Both the position numbers and the translations under genes were made by a program. Source: Janthinobacterium sp. 67 (GTDB lineage: Bacteria; Pseudomonadota; Gammaproteobacteria; Burkholderiales; Burkholderiaceae_D). From it: 64,000 bases of DNA. Location: NCBI RefSeq assembly GCF_002797895.1, contig NZ_PGES01000001.1:6014001-6078000 (forward strand), read 5' to 3'. Shown here piece after piece: positions 1 through 7,616 of the stretch. The notes beneath the pieces were generated by a model. The model saw nothing but the letters and a program-made list of their open reading frames with translations. It made no database searches and had not been told where the DNA came from. Position 1 is the stretch's first letter. Every line of letters starts with the position of its first letter.

Positions 1-348
1 GTATTGATTCAAATCGCGAAAATCCTTTACCCGCCACGCATAGGGCGCGATCTTGACGCCATTCTCTTTCAAGGTCTTTGGAATCAAGTCGCCATTCGGG
101 CGAAGGATGACCGACGATACAATCACGCCGGGATAATCCTTGAGGCGTTTTTTGAACGCGGCTGTTGTCAGGTCCGGCGTGGGAGGATTGCTTTTATTTG
201 CCAATGGCCCCGTTCCCTTGATATCTGCTCCGTGGCAGACGGCACATCTCTGTACATACAGCGTTTTTCCATTGAGATTATCCGCGAAGGATGACGGCGT
301 TTGCATCAGCGATAACATTCCCAGTGCGGCGATAAATAATATTTTCAT
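1..348 (-). CDS. c-type cytochrome, C-terminus cut by window edge
   Basis: This partial gene is read leftward from the ATG at 348-346 and stays open to base 1, giving 116 codons without a stop. Residues 1-22 form a signal peptide (hydrophobic core IAALGMLSLM, cleavage near SFA), so the protein is exported. A class I heme-attachment motif CAVCH lies at residues 35-39, followed by a GAD/KGTGPLANK segment typical of small periplasmic monoheme cytochromes. The distal Met ligand cannot be seen because the C-terminus is off the window. An upstream ATG at 353 runs straight into a stop, so 348 is the only sensible start. The partner oxidase or dehydrogenase is unknown. Confidence 0.82.
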   Translation of the reverse strand, partial: MKILFIAALGMLSLMQTPSSFADNLNGKTLYVQRCAVCHGADIKGTGPLANKSNPPTPDLTTAAFKKRLKDYPGVIVSSVILRPNGDLIPKTLKENGVKIAPYAWRVKDFRDLNQY

Positions 349-599
349 TTCATTTTTAATGTGGACTTATTGTATGGATAATGCCTGGATCGAGAGAAAA
401 TACGGCAGTGCCATTGCAATACGCAGTTCTCTCGATAATATTTTATCCGAGATTGTTCATTGCTAATGTGCCCGCGCCCGAGGGAAATCGGCAGGCAAAC
501 CGTCGCGCTTGATTACAACTCGTTGCAAATGGCAATCATGCGCAGGTCAACCTGGGCGTACCCTCAGGCATTCTGGTTGAAACCGCTTGAAGGACTGCC

Positions 600-2144
600 A
601 TGACCCCTCGCCGAATATTGCCCACGACCTTGATTTCCCTGCTGTTGCTGGCCAGCTGCGCCGCCACCGGACCTGCCGTCCAGGCCGACCATCGCGCGCA
701 GACCAGTTCCTCGCAGGACATTGCCTTGCTGGAAAGGGTCAGCTGGGGCGTCAATGCCGGCAGCGCGCGCCAGGTGCAGGCGCAAGGCTGGCAGCGCTAC
801 CTGCAGGCGCAATTGCATCCGGGCAAAGCCAGCCTGCCGCCCGCCGTGCAGGCGCAGATCGACGCCATGACCATCAGTCAGGTGCCGCTGGATCAATTGG
901 TGGTTTCTATGGAGCAAAAACGCAAGGAGTCGGCCGCCGTCATGGATGACATGGCCAAGCAGCAGGCGCAAAAGGATTACCAGCAGGAACTCAACCGCCT
1001 GGCGCGCGAGGCGGCCACGCGCTCCTTGCTGTTGGACGTGTATTCGACTAACCAGCTGCAACAGCAACTGAGCTGGTTCTGGCTCAACCATTTCAGCGTG
1101 CACCAGGGCAAGCACAACTTGCGCGCCATGGTCGGCGATTATGAGGCGAACGCCATCGCCCCGCATGCGCTGGGGAAATTCCGCGACTTGCTGGGCGCCA
1201 CCGTCCACCATCCGGCCATGCTGCGCTACCTGGACAATGAAGCCAACGCTGCCAAGCGCATCAATGAAAACTATGCGCGTGAACTGATGGAGCTGCACAC
1301 CCTTGGCGTCAATGGCGGCTACAGCCAGGCGGACGTGCAGGAGCTGGCGCGCATCCTGACGGGCGTGGGCGTGAACCTGGGACCGGATACGCCGAAGGTG
1401 AAACCGGCCTTGCAGTCGCAATACGTGCGCCAGGGCTTGTTCGAGTTCAACCCGAACCGCCACGATTACGGCGATAAGCAATTCCTCGGCAAAACGGTGA
1501 AGGGCAGGGGACTGGCCGAGCTCGATGAAGCGCTGGACCGCCTCAGCCGCAGTCCCGCCACCGCGCACTTTATCAGCGGCAAGCTGGCCCAGTATTTCGT
1601 CGGCGACAATCCGCCCGCGCCCCTGGTGGCGCGCATGGCGGCCACCTTCCAGCAGAGCGACGGCATGATCGCCGACGTGCTGCAAACCATGTTCAACAGC
1701 CCCGAATTCACGCAATCGCTGGGCAAGAAATTCAAGGACCCCATGCATTACGTGGTGTCGGCCGTGCGCCTCAGCTATGACGATAAGCCCATCCTGAACG
1801 CGGGCCCCATGCTGAACTGGCTTTCGCGCATGGGCCAACCCCTGTACGGACGCCAGACGCCGGACGGCTATCCCTTGACGGATGCTTCCTGGGCCAGCCC
1901 CGGACAGATGACGACGCGCTTCGATATCGCCCGCACCATCGGTTCGGGCAGCGCCGGCCTGTTCAAGACGGATGGCCCGCAGCCGCAGGAAAAGGTCGCG
2001 TTTCCCCAGTTGGCCAGCGCCCTGTATTACCAGTCGCTGCAGCCAACCTTGAGTCCCGCCACGCGCCAGGCCCTGGAACAGGCCGCTTCGCCGCAGGAGT
2101 GGAACACCTTCCTGCTCTCGTCGCCCGAAATGATGCACCGCTGA
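600..2144 (+). CDS. DUF1800 family lipoprotein
   Basis: A 514-aa protein with an N-terminal lipoprotein signal: charged start, hydrophobic LISLLLLAS core, and Cys20 in an ASC lipobox. The body has DUF1800 hallmarks, including the early LLERVSWG segment, the WFWLNHFSVH region, and NENYARELMELHTLGVNGGY-type sequence. GAAGGA at 590-595 is a well-placed ribosome binding site. The next gene, DUF1501, starts 11 bp after the stop. DUF1800/DUF1501 pairs are widespread in bacteria and usually exported; their biochemical function is not established. Placement in the family is confident, function is not. Confidence 0.88.
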   Translation: MTPRRILPTTLISLLLLASCAATGPAVQADHRAQTSSSQDIALLERVSWGVNAGSARQVQAQGWQRYLQAQLHPGKASLPPAVQAQIDAMTISQVPLDQLVVSMEQKRKESAAVMDDMAKQQAQKDYQQELNRLAREAATRSLLLDVYSTNQLQQQLSWFWLNHFSVHQGKHNLRAMVGDYEANAIAPHALGKFRDLLGATVHHPAMLRYLDNEANAAKRINENYARELMELHTLGVNGGYSQADVQELARILTGVGVNLGPDTPKVKPALQSQYVRQGLFEFNPNRHDYGDKQFLGKTVKGRGLAELDEALDRLSRSPATAHFISGKLAQYFVGDNPPAPLVARMAATFQQSDGMIADVLQTMFNSPEFTQSLGKKFKDPMHYVVSAVRLSYDDKPILNAGPMLNWLSRMGQPLYGRQTPDGYPLTDASWASPGQMTTRFDIARTIGSGSAGLFKTDGPQPQEKVAFPQLASALYYQSLQPTLSPATRQALEQAASPQEWNTFLLSSPEMMHR

Positions 2145-2155
2145 AAGGAATTGTC

Positions 2156-3346
2156 ATGAACCGTCGTGACCTGTTGAAAGCCCTGGCCGCCGCGCCGCTG
2201 TTGTCGCATGCGGGCAGCTTGCTGGCCGCGCCCGCCACGAATGCGAAGCTGCTGTTCGTCTTTTTGCGCGGCGGTTATGACGCGAACAACTTGCTGGTGC
2301 CCATCGGCAGCGATTTTTACTATGCATCGCGGCCGAATATCGCCATCGCGAAACCAGGCGAGGAAAACGGCGCGTTGGCCTTGAACGCCGACTGGGCCCT
2401 GCATCCGGCCTTGCGCGAAACCATCTATCCCATGTTTACGAGCGGCGAGGCGGCCTTCATCCCATTTGCGGGCACGACGGATTTGACGCGCAGCCATTTC
2501 GAGACGCAGGACAGCATCGAACTGGGGCAGGAACTCGGTGGGCGCCGAGATTTCCGCTCGGGCTTTTTGAACCGGCTGGCGCAAAGCCTCAATAGCAAGC
2601 AAGGCAACCACGCCATTTCCTTCACGGACCAGTTGCCGCTGATCTTCCAGGGCGGCGTGCAAGTGCCGAACATGGCACTGCGCTCCGTGGGCAAGTCGGG
2701 CATAGATGCGCGTCAAAGCCAGGTCATCGCCGCCATGTACAAGGGCACGCCCCTGCAGCAGCCGGTCAGCGCGGGCTTTGCCGTGCGCGACGATGTAACG
2801 AAGGAATTGACGGGAGAGATGCAGGCGGCCAACCGCAACGCCATCAGTACCAAGGGCTTTGAACTGGAAGCGCAGCGCATTGCCCGCTTGATGAAGGACA
2901 AATACAAGCTGGGCTTTGTGGACGTGGGCGGCTGGGATACGCACGTGGGACAGGGCGGCGCCAACGGCTACCTGGCGGGGCGCTTCGACGAGCTGGGGCG
3001 TGGTCTGGCCGCGTTTTCGCAGGAAATGGGCAGCGAGTGGCGCAATACCGTCGTCGTCGTGGTCAGCGAATTTGGCCGCACCTTCCGCGAAAACGGCAAC
3101 CGCGGCACGGACCATGGCCACGGCAGCGTCTTCTGGGTGCTGGGCGGGGCGATCCATGGCAAGCAGGTGGCGGGCGAGCAGGTGGCGATTTCGCAGGCGA
3201 ACCTGTTCCAGAACCGCGACATGCCCGTGCTCAATGAATACCGGGCCGTGCTGGGCGGCCTGCTGCGCCGCACTTTCGGTTTGACCCCGGCGCAGCTTGA
3301 CCACGTGTTTGCCGGCGTGAAACCGGTGGAACTGGGCCTCGTGTAA
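2156..3346 (+). CDS. DUF1501 family protein, Tat-exported
   Basis: A 396-aa protein. I chose the ATG at 2156, directly after AAAGGAA at 2144-2150, over an upstream in-frame ATG at 2099 that lies inside the preceding gene. The N-terminus NRRDLLKAL followed by a hydrophobic stretch and an AxA-like site fits a twin-arginine signal. Family features are LFVFLRGGYDANN near the mature start, GGWDTH in the middle, and VVVVSEFGRT followed by NRGTDHGHG late in the protein. These metal-binding-like motifs relate the family to the alkaline phosphatase/sulfatase fold. It probably forms an operon with the DUF1800 gene. Substrate unknown. Confidence 0.88.
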   Translation: MNRRDLLKALAAAPLLSHAGSLLAAPATNAKLLFVFLRGGYDANNLLVPIGSDFYYASRPNIAIAKPGEENGALALNADWALHPALRETIYPMFTSGEAAFIPFAGTTDLTRSHFETQDSIELGQELGGRRDFRSGFLNRLAQSLNSKQGNHAISFTDQLPLIFQGGVQVPNMALRSVGKSGIDARQSQVIAAMYKGTPLQQPVSAGFAVRDDVTKELTGEMQAANRNAISTKGFELEAQRIARLMKDKYKLGFVDVGGWDTHVGQGGANGYLAGRFDELGRGLAAFSQEMGSEWRNTVVVVVSEFGRTFRENGNRGTDHGHGSVFWVLGGAIHGKQVAGEQVAISQANLFQNRDMPVLNEYRAVLGGLLRRTFGLTPAQLDHVFAGVKPVELGLV

Positions 3347-3364
3347 ATCGCCATGCCGCCGTGT

Positions 3365-3397
3365 TACGCTACGCCTGCGCGACTGGCGCGTAGCGTA
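3365..3397. other. perfect 10-bp-stem hairpin in intergenic spacer
   Basis: Arms tacgctacgc (3365-3374) and gcgtagcgta (3388-3397) are exact inverted repeats with a 13-base loop. No T-tract follows, so it is not a canonical intrinsic terminator. It sits between the DUF1501 stop and the AI-2E permease start and may be a repeat remnant or an mRNA-stabilising hairpin. Confidence 0.4.
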
Positions 3398-3435
3398 TCC
3401 TGGCCGCGCTTGGCGCCGGGCACGAATGGAGTGGC

Positions 3436-4536
3436 ATGAACGATACCCAGCGCGACATCGTCAGCGCAGGCTTTTCCCTGGCCCTGGTCGCCGTGACGGC
3501 CTTCGTCATGCAGCGTTTCTTTTTGCCGCTCGTGTGGGCCGGCATCCTGTGCGTGGCCACCTGGCCCTTGTACCTGCGCGTGCGCGCGGCCCTGGGCCAG
3601 CGTCCCATCGTGGCGGCCGCCGTGCTGACCCTGGCGTTTGCCTGCATCTTCATCATTCCCGTGCTGTTCGGCGTGGCACAGGCGGCGCGCGAAGTGCCCG
3701 TGCTGGCCAATTTCGTCGTCCATGCGAATACCGACGGCTTGCCCGTGCCGGACTGGGTGGCGCACATTCCCCTGGCCGGCAGTGCCATCGGCGACTGGTG
3801 GCAAGCCACCCTGAGCCAGCCCCATGGCCTCGGCCACTTCTTTGCTGGCAGCGCCGTGGGCGGCTTTCATTCGGCGCGCGACATGCTCAAGGTGCTGGGC
3901 GCGGACGTGTTCCACCGCCTGGTCGACTTCGGCCTGGCGTTTTTATGCCTGTTTTTCTTCTACAAGGATGGCGAAGCGCTGACGCGCCAGATCACGGCTG
4001 TCGGCAGCCATTTCCTGCGCCCCGAACGGTGGGGCCGCTATGCGCAAAAGATCCCGACCGCCATCCGCGCGACAGTCAACGGCCTGGTGCTGGTGGGCCT
4101 GGCCGAAGGCGTGCTGATCGGCATTGCCTACGCCATCGCCGGCTTGCCGTCGCCCGCCCTGTGGGCCTTTGCCACGGGCATCCTGGCCATCATCCCCTTT
4201 GGCGCGCCGCTCGCCTACTTGTGTGCGGCCGCCTTGCTGGTTTTCCAGGGTAATGTCGGCGCCGCCATCGGCGTGGCCGTGTGGGGCACGGTGGTGCTGT
4301 TCGTGGCCGACCATTTCGTGCGTCCCGGCATGATCGGTAACGCCACCCGCTTGCCTTTCCTGGCCGTGCTGTTCGGCATCCTGGGCGGCGTGGAAACCCT
4401 GGGACTCGTGGGCCTGTTCATCGGCCCTGTCGTCATGGTGCTGTTCGTGACCTTGTGGTACGAAGCGAACGTGTCTGACAAGGCACTGCCAGTGCAAACA
4501 CCTGCCAGCCCGGCCGCACCGGAACGCACACAGTAA
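3436..4536 (+). CDS. AI-2E/PerM family membrane permease
   Basis: A 366-aa polytopic inner-membrane protein. It has hydrophobic pairs near residues 10-45, a long soluble loop (about 85-150), then four or five helices with the conserved LPSPALWAFATGILAIIPFG-type segment near residues 235-255 and a C-terminal LVGLFIGPVVMVLF helix. This arrangement is diagnostic of the AI-2E transporter (PerM/YdiK) superfamily. Members export diverse small molecules or act as Na+/H+ antiporters, so the substrate cannot be named. GGAGTGG lies just upstream of the ATG. A second, clearly different member of the family is at 31994-33193. Confidence 0.88.
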   Translation: MNDTQRDIVSAGFSLALVAVTAFVMQRFFLPLVWAGILCVATWPLYLRVRAALGQRPIVAAAVLTLAFACIFIIPVLFGVAQAAREVPVLANFVVHANTDGLPVPDWVAHIPLAGSAIGDWWQATLSQPHGLGHFFAGSAVGGFHSARDMLKVLGADVFHRLVDFGLAFLCLFFFYKDGEALTRQITAVGSHFLRPERWGRYAQKIPTAIRATVNGLVLVGLAEGVLIGIAYAIAGLPSPALWAFATGILAIIPFGAPLAYLCAAALLVFQGNVGAAIGVAVWGTVVLFVADHFVRPGMIGNATRLPFLAVLFGILGGVETLGLVGLFIGPVVMVLFVTLWYEANVSDKALPVQTPASPAAPERTQ

Positions 4537-4544
4537 TGAGGGGT

Positions 4545-4566
4545 TGGCCAGCGTTGCCGCTGGCCA
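4545..4566. terminator. hairpin after AI-2E permease, weak terminator
   Basis: A 9-bp perfect stem tggccagcg / cgctggcca with a ttgc loop begins 9 bases after the permease stop. It has no downstream T-run, so termination here is uncertain. Confidence 0.35.
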
Positions 4567-4600
4567 GTACTGGCGCGCTCCCGGCGTGGCCGGGCGGAGC

Positions 4601-4640
4601 TGACTTTACAACAGGGTGCGAGCACCTTGTTTTAAAGTCA
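4601..4640. terminator. 40-bp near-perfect palindrome between convergent genes
   Basis: Arms at 4601-4619 and 4622-4640 are inverted copies that differ at two positions, with a 2-base centre. On the + strand the inner GGGTGC/GCACC stem runs into cttgTTTT, which can act as an intrinsic terminator for the AI-2E permease. The palindrome ends 3 bases before the stop codon of the convergent 74-aa gene, so it could serve both directions. Confidence 0.5.
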
Positions 4641-4643
4641 TTC

Positions 4644-4868
4644 TTAATGTGCCTTGGATAGAATGAGCAACCAACGGCGCATCAGCAGCACTTCAACATA
4701 GCCCGGCTCGATGCCCGTACCGCACTCGATCAAGGGATTGACGGTGTAGTAGCGCTTGCGGAAGTCGCGGCAGACGAGGATTTCGCGCTTGCCCATGCGG
4801 ACGAGGAAAGAGCTTGGGGCGTATTCCAGGCCGAACCGTGAGCCAAAACCGCTATTCAATGTTGCCAT
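4644..4868 (-). CDS. 74-aa hypothetical protein, candidate SOS gene
   Basis: A small, basic 74-residue protein with no signal peptide. It mixes a polar N-terminus (GFGSRFGLEY) with a moderately hydrophobic C-terminus (VEVLLMRRWLLILS). I recognise no family. The ATG at 4868-4866 is preceded by a good AAAGGAA ribosome binding site, and codon use matches neighbouring genes, supporting real translation. The two LexA-type boxes at 4922-4956 lie about 54-88 bases upstream of the start, immediately behind a possible -10 (TATTCT on the minus strand). DNA-damage induction is therefore the main functional clue. It could act on cell division, membrane or recombination; nothing in the sequence decides. 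Confidence 0.7.
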   Translation of the reverse strand: MATLNSGFGSRFGLEYAPSSFLVRMGKREILVCRDFRKRYYTVNPLIECGTGIEPGYVEVLLMRRWLLILSKAH

Positions 4869-4921
4869 GACAATTCCTTTGAGGGAGATGTGTTGAACGA
4901 GTCATCAGAATAGCATAACTA

Positions 4922-4937
4922 CTGTATGAATACACAG
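4922..4937. promoter_or_regulatory. LexA-type operator, box 1
   Basis: The sequence is CTGT-atgaatac-ACAG, an exact match to the CTGT-N8-ACAG SOS box recognised by LexA in gamma- and betaproteobacteria. It lies in the divergent spacer between the 74-aa gene (minus) and the PAP2 gene (plus). Confidence 0.75.
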
Positions 4938-4940
4938 CTA

Positions 4941-4956
4941 CTGTATGAATAAACAG
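4941..4956. promoter_or_regulatory. LexA-type operator, box 2
   Basis: CTGT-atgaataa-ACAG is a second exact CTGT-N8-ACAG box, 19 bp centre to centre from box 1 and almost the same sequence. Two boxes about two helical turns apart would allow cooperative LexA binding and tight repression. Confidence 0.75.
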
Positions 4957-5009
4957 TATTTTTTTACTGGTGTGGTTTTTTTGATCAGCACCAGGAACAT
5001 GAAAGAGAG

Positions 5010-5768
5010 ATGAGTTTGCAAGAGAAAAATGACATGAGCATGACCACGGGCTGGGCCACGAAACTGCGCCGCTTCGTCGAGGCGCGTCTGTCGCCCGAAG
5101 GCGAGCTGGGCCTGCATATGACGGTGGGCGTGGCCCTGATGCTGGTGGCCATCGTGGTCTTCCACGAGATCGCCGAAGCCGTCATGGGCATGGCCCAAAT
5201 TACCGTGATCGACTTGCAGGTGGCGCAGTGGTTCAACCAGCATGCCGTGCCGTGGGCTACCCGCTGCCTGCTGGTCGTCACGCACATGCATGGCGTGATC
5301 GGCGCCATTACTCTGGCCGTCTTGCTGGGCTGGTATCTGCACCGCAAGGGCGCCGATTACTGGCTGTTTACCCTGGTTATCACCATGCCGGGCGTCATGT
5401 TTTTGAACCTGCTGCTAAAGTACATTTTTGTCCGCGCTCGGCCCAGTTTTGACGAACCCATCCTGCAGACGGCCTTGAGCACGTACAGTTTTCCCAGTGG
5501 CCATACCGCCACCTCGACGGCCCTGTACGGCTTGCTGGCCGCCTACCTGATTTGCCAGACGGCGCCGGGCGCCTGGGGCAAGCGCATCGCCATCGCGCTG
5601 GCGGCATTCCTGATGGCGGCGCTCGTGGGTTTCAGCCGCATCTACCTGGGCGCGCATTACCTGAGCGATGTGCTGGCGGCCATGGCGGAAAGCTATGGCT
5701 GGCTCGCCATCTGCATCGCCGGCGTGTCGACCCTGCGCCGGCGCCGGCACATCCGGCAAACCAAATAA
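5010..5768 (+). CDS. PAP2 family phosphatase
   Basis: A 252-aa integral membrane phosphatase of the type-2 phosphatidic acid phosphatase superfamily. All three catalytic motifs are visible: KYIFVRARP near residue 137 (KX6RP), PSGH at 162-165, and SRIYLGAHYLSD near residue 210 (SRX5HX3D). Hydrophobic segments between them fit the six-helix topology with a periplasmic active site. It should dephosphorylate phosphatidate, phosphatidylglycerol phosphate or undecaprenyl pyrophosphate. AAAGAGAG precedes the ATG; a second ATG at 5034 is also possible. It is followed 12 bases later by a DAG-kinase-like gene, an operon that suggests lipid phosphate turnover. The LexA-type boxes lie 53-88 bases upstream. 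Confidence 0.9.
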   Translation: MSLQEKNDMSMTTGWATKLRRFVEARLSPEGELGLHMTVGVALMLVAIVVFHEIAEAVMGMAQITVIDLQVAQWFNQHAVPWATRCLLVVTHMHGVIGAITLAVLLGWYLHRKGADYWLFTLVITMPGVMFLNLLLKYIFVRARPSFDEPILQTALSTYSFPSGHTATSTALYGLLAAYLICQTAPGAWGKRIAIALAAFLMAALVGFSRIYLGAHYLSDVLAAMAESYGWLAICIAGVSTLRRRRHIRQTK

Positions 5769-5780
5769 GGGGGAACGATC

Positions 5781-6683
5781 CTGAGCAAGATTGCAGTTAT
5801 CATCAACGGGGGCGCCGGCTGCGGCTATGCGCCCGACTGGGCGCAGCAGCTCGAAGCGAAATTCGCCACCGTGGGGCTTGACGCCGCCATCACCCTGGCG
5901 CAAAGCGGTGTCGAGATGATCGCCACGGCCGAACAAGCGCTGCGCGATGGCGCGCCCATCGTCGTGGCCGGCGGCGGCGACGGCACCATCAATGCCGTCG
6001 CTTCCGTCGTCGTGGGCAGCGGCACGCCGTTCGGCGTCTTGCCGCTGGGTAGCTTGAACCATTTCGCCAAGGATTTGACTATCCCGCTCGAGCTCGATGC
6101 GGCGATTGCCAACGTGGCGCAGGGCGTGCCGCGGCAGGTCGACGTGGGCGAAGTCAATGGCCGTATCTTCCTGAACAATTCCAGCCTGGGCCTGTATCCC
6201 GATATCGTGCGCGACCGCGAAAAGCAGCAGCGCCGGCTGGGGCGGGGCAAGTGGCTGGCCTTCAGCTGGGCCCTGGTGGCGGCCTTGCGCCGCTACCCGT
6301 TTCTCAGCGTGCAACTGACACTCAACGACGCCGTGCATGCGCGGCGCACGCCATTCGTCTTCATCGGCAATAATGAATACCTGATGGAAGGCTTGAATAT
6401 CGGCGAGCGCGAACGGCTCGATGGCGGCCAGCTGAGCCTGTACGTGGCGCAGCGTCCGGGCCGATTGGGCTTGCTCAAGCTGGCCTTGCATGCGCTGTTC
6501 GGCAAGTTGTCGCAGGCCAAGGATTTTGACGTGCTGACGGCAACGGACCTGGAAATCGCCACGCATCACCGCCGCCTGCGCGTGGCCACCGATGGCGAGG
6601 TGACCATCATGAATACGCCGCTGCAGTACCGCATCCGTCCGGCCGCGCTGGACGTGATCGTGCCGGCGCCAGTCAAGGAGTAA
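5781..6683 (+). CDS. diacylglycerol kinase-like lipid kinase, probable CTG start
   Basis: A 300-aa protein with a DAGK catalytic domain. The N-terminal beta strand KIAVIINGGAG is followed by the nucleotide-binding GGGDGT loop near residue 64 and the LPLGSLNHFAKDL segment. No ATG or GTG exists at the right place: the frame is open only from the PAP2 stop, and starting at the first in-frame ATG (5871) would delete the conserved first strand. CTG at 5781 sits about 8 bases after AAGGGGG and is the likely start. The enzyme should phosphorylate a diacylglycerol-like or sphingoid lipid at the inner membrane, the reverse of the PAP2 reaction next door. Confidence 0.85.
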   Translation: MSKIAVIINGGAGCGYAPDWAQQLEAKFATVGLDAAITLAQSGVEMIATAEQALRDGAPIVVAGGGDGTINAVASVVVGSGTPFGVLPLGSLNHFAKDLTIPLELDAAIANVAQGVPRQVDVGEVNGRIFLNNSSLGLYPDIVRDREKQQRRLGRGKWLAFSWALVAALRRYPFLSVQLTLNDAVHARRTPFVFIGNNEYLMEGLNIGERERLDGGQLSLYVAQRPGRLGLLKLALHALFGKLSQAKDFDVLTATDLEIATHHRRLRVATDGEVTIMNTPLQYRIRPAALDVIVPAPVKE

Positions 6684-6687
6684 GGCC

Positions 6688-7506
6688 ATGCGTACCATCG
6701 TGCATTTGTCCGACTTGCATTTTGGCAGGGTCGACGCGGACTTGCTGGCACCCTTGCGCGCGCTCGTCGAGCGCCTGGAGCCGGACGTCGTGGTGGTGTC
6801 GGGCGACCTCACGCAGCGGGCCCGCAGCGTCCAGTTCCAGCAGGCGCGGCATTTTCTCGACAGCTTGCCGGGGCCGCAGATCGTCGTGCCGGGCAACCAT
6901 GACGTTCCCCTGTACAACGTCTTTTCCCGCTTCCTCACGCCGCTGGTGAAGTACCGGCGCCATGTGACGGACGATTTGTCGCCTGAATATGTGGACGAGG
7001 AAATCGCCGTGCTGGGCATCAACACGGCCCGCTCCCTGACCTTCAAGGATGGGCGCATCAGCCACGAGCAGATCGATTTCCTGCGTGAACGCCTGGGCCG
7101 TTTGCCGCCCGGTTTGACGCGCATTATCGTCACGCATCACCCGTTCGACTTGCCCGAGCACTTCGACGAAGACGACCTGGTCGACCGCGCGCCGCAAGCC
7201 TTGCAAATGTTTTCCGAATGCGGCGTCGATTTGCTGCTGGCGGGACATTTGCATGCCAGCGTGGCGGGCAATACGGCCGAGCGCTACAAGATCGCCGGCT
7301 ACGCCGCCCTGATGGTGCAGGCGGGCACGGCCACGTCCACGCGGGGCAGGGGCGAGTCGAACTCCTTCAACGTGCTGCGCGTGGAAAACAGCTGCATCCG
7401 GGTCGAGCGCTACAGCTGGAATGAAGATGCCGCCGACTTTGAAAAAGTCAGCACGGAAGCGTTCGAGCGCCAGGGTGGCGTGTGGGCCAGCTTGCGGCCG
7501 CTGTAG
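6688..7506 (+). CDS. calcineurin-like metallophosphoesterase
   Basis: A 272-aa cytoplasmic phosphoesterase that starts 4 bases after the kinase stop, with GGAG in front of the ATG. The five-part metal-binding signature is present in order: SDLHFG (residues 8-13), VVVSGDLT, VPGNHD, VTHHP and AGHLHAS. This fits class III phosphodiesterases such as CpdA and related lipid or nucleotide phosphoesterases. The operon with PAP2 and a lipid kinase suggests a phospholipid or head-group substrate, but cyclic nucleotides are equally possible from sequence alone. Confidence 0.85.
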   Translation: MRTIVHLSDLHFGRVDADLLAPLRALVERLEPDVVVVSGDLTQRARSVQFQQARHFLDSLPGPQIVVPGNHDVPLYNVFSRFLTPLVKYRRHVTDDLSPEYVDEEIAVLGINTARSLTFKDGRISHEQIDFLRERLGRLPPGLTRIIVTHHPFDLPEHFDEDDLVDRAPQALQMFSECGVDLLLAGHLHASVAGNTAERYKIAGYAALMVQAGTATSTRGRGESNSFNVLRVENSCIRVERYSWNEDAADFEKVSTEAFERQGGVWASLRPL

Positions 7507-7513
7507 GTTTCCC

Positions 7514-7616
7514 GTAGGTCGGATTAGCGCGGCGAAGCCGGGCGTAATCCGACAATATTGTTGGCTTTGGTAATGGCTGTGGTGATGTCGGATTACGCTC
7601 CGCTAATCCGACCTAC
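7514..7616. repeat. REP-like palindromic pair between convergent genes
   Basis: Two units, each an imperfect hairpin built on gtcggatta...taatccgac, lie in opposite orientation (about 7514-7554 and 7586-7616), separated by about 31 bases. The outer ends gtaggtcggattagcg and cgctaatccgacctac are exact inverse complements. The whole element fills the space between two convergent genes, and its right end supplies the TAG stop of the phospholipase D gene. It probably works as a bidirectional terminator or mRNA 3' stabiliser. Confidence 0.75.
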
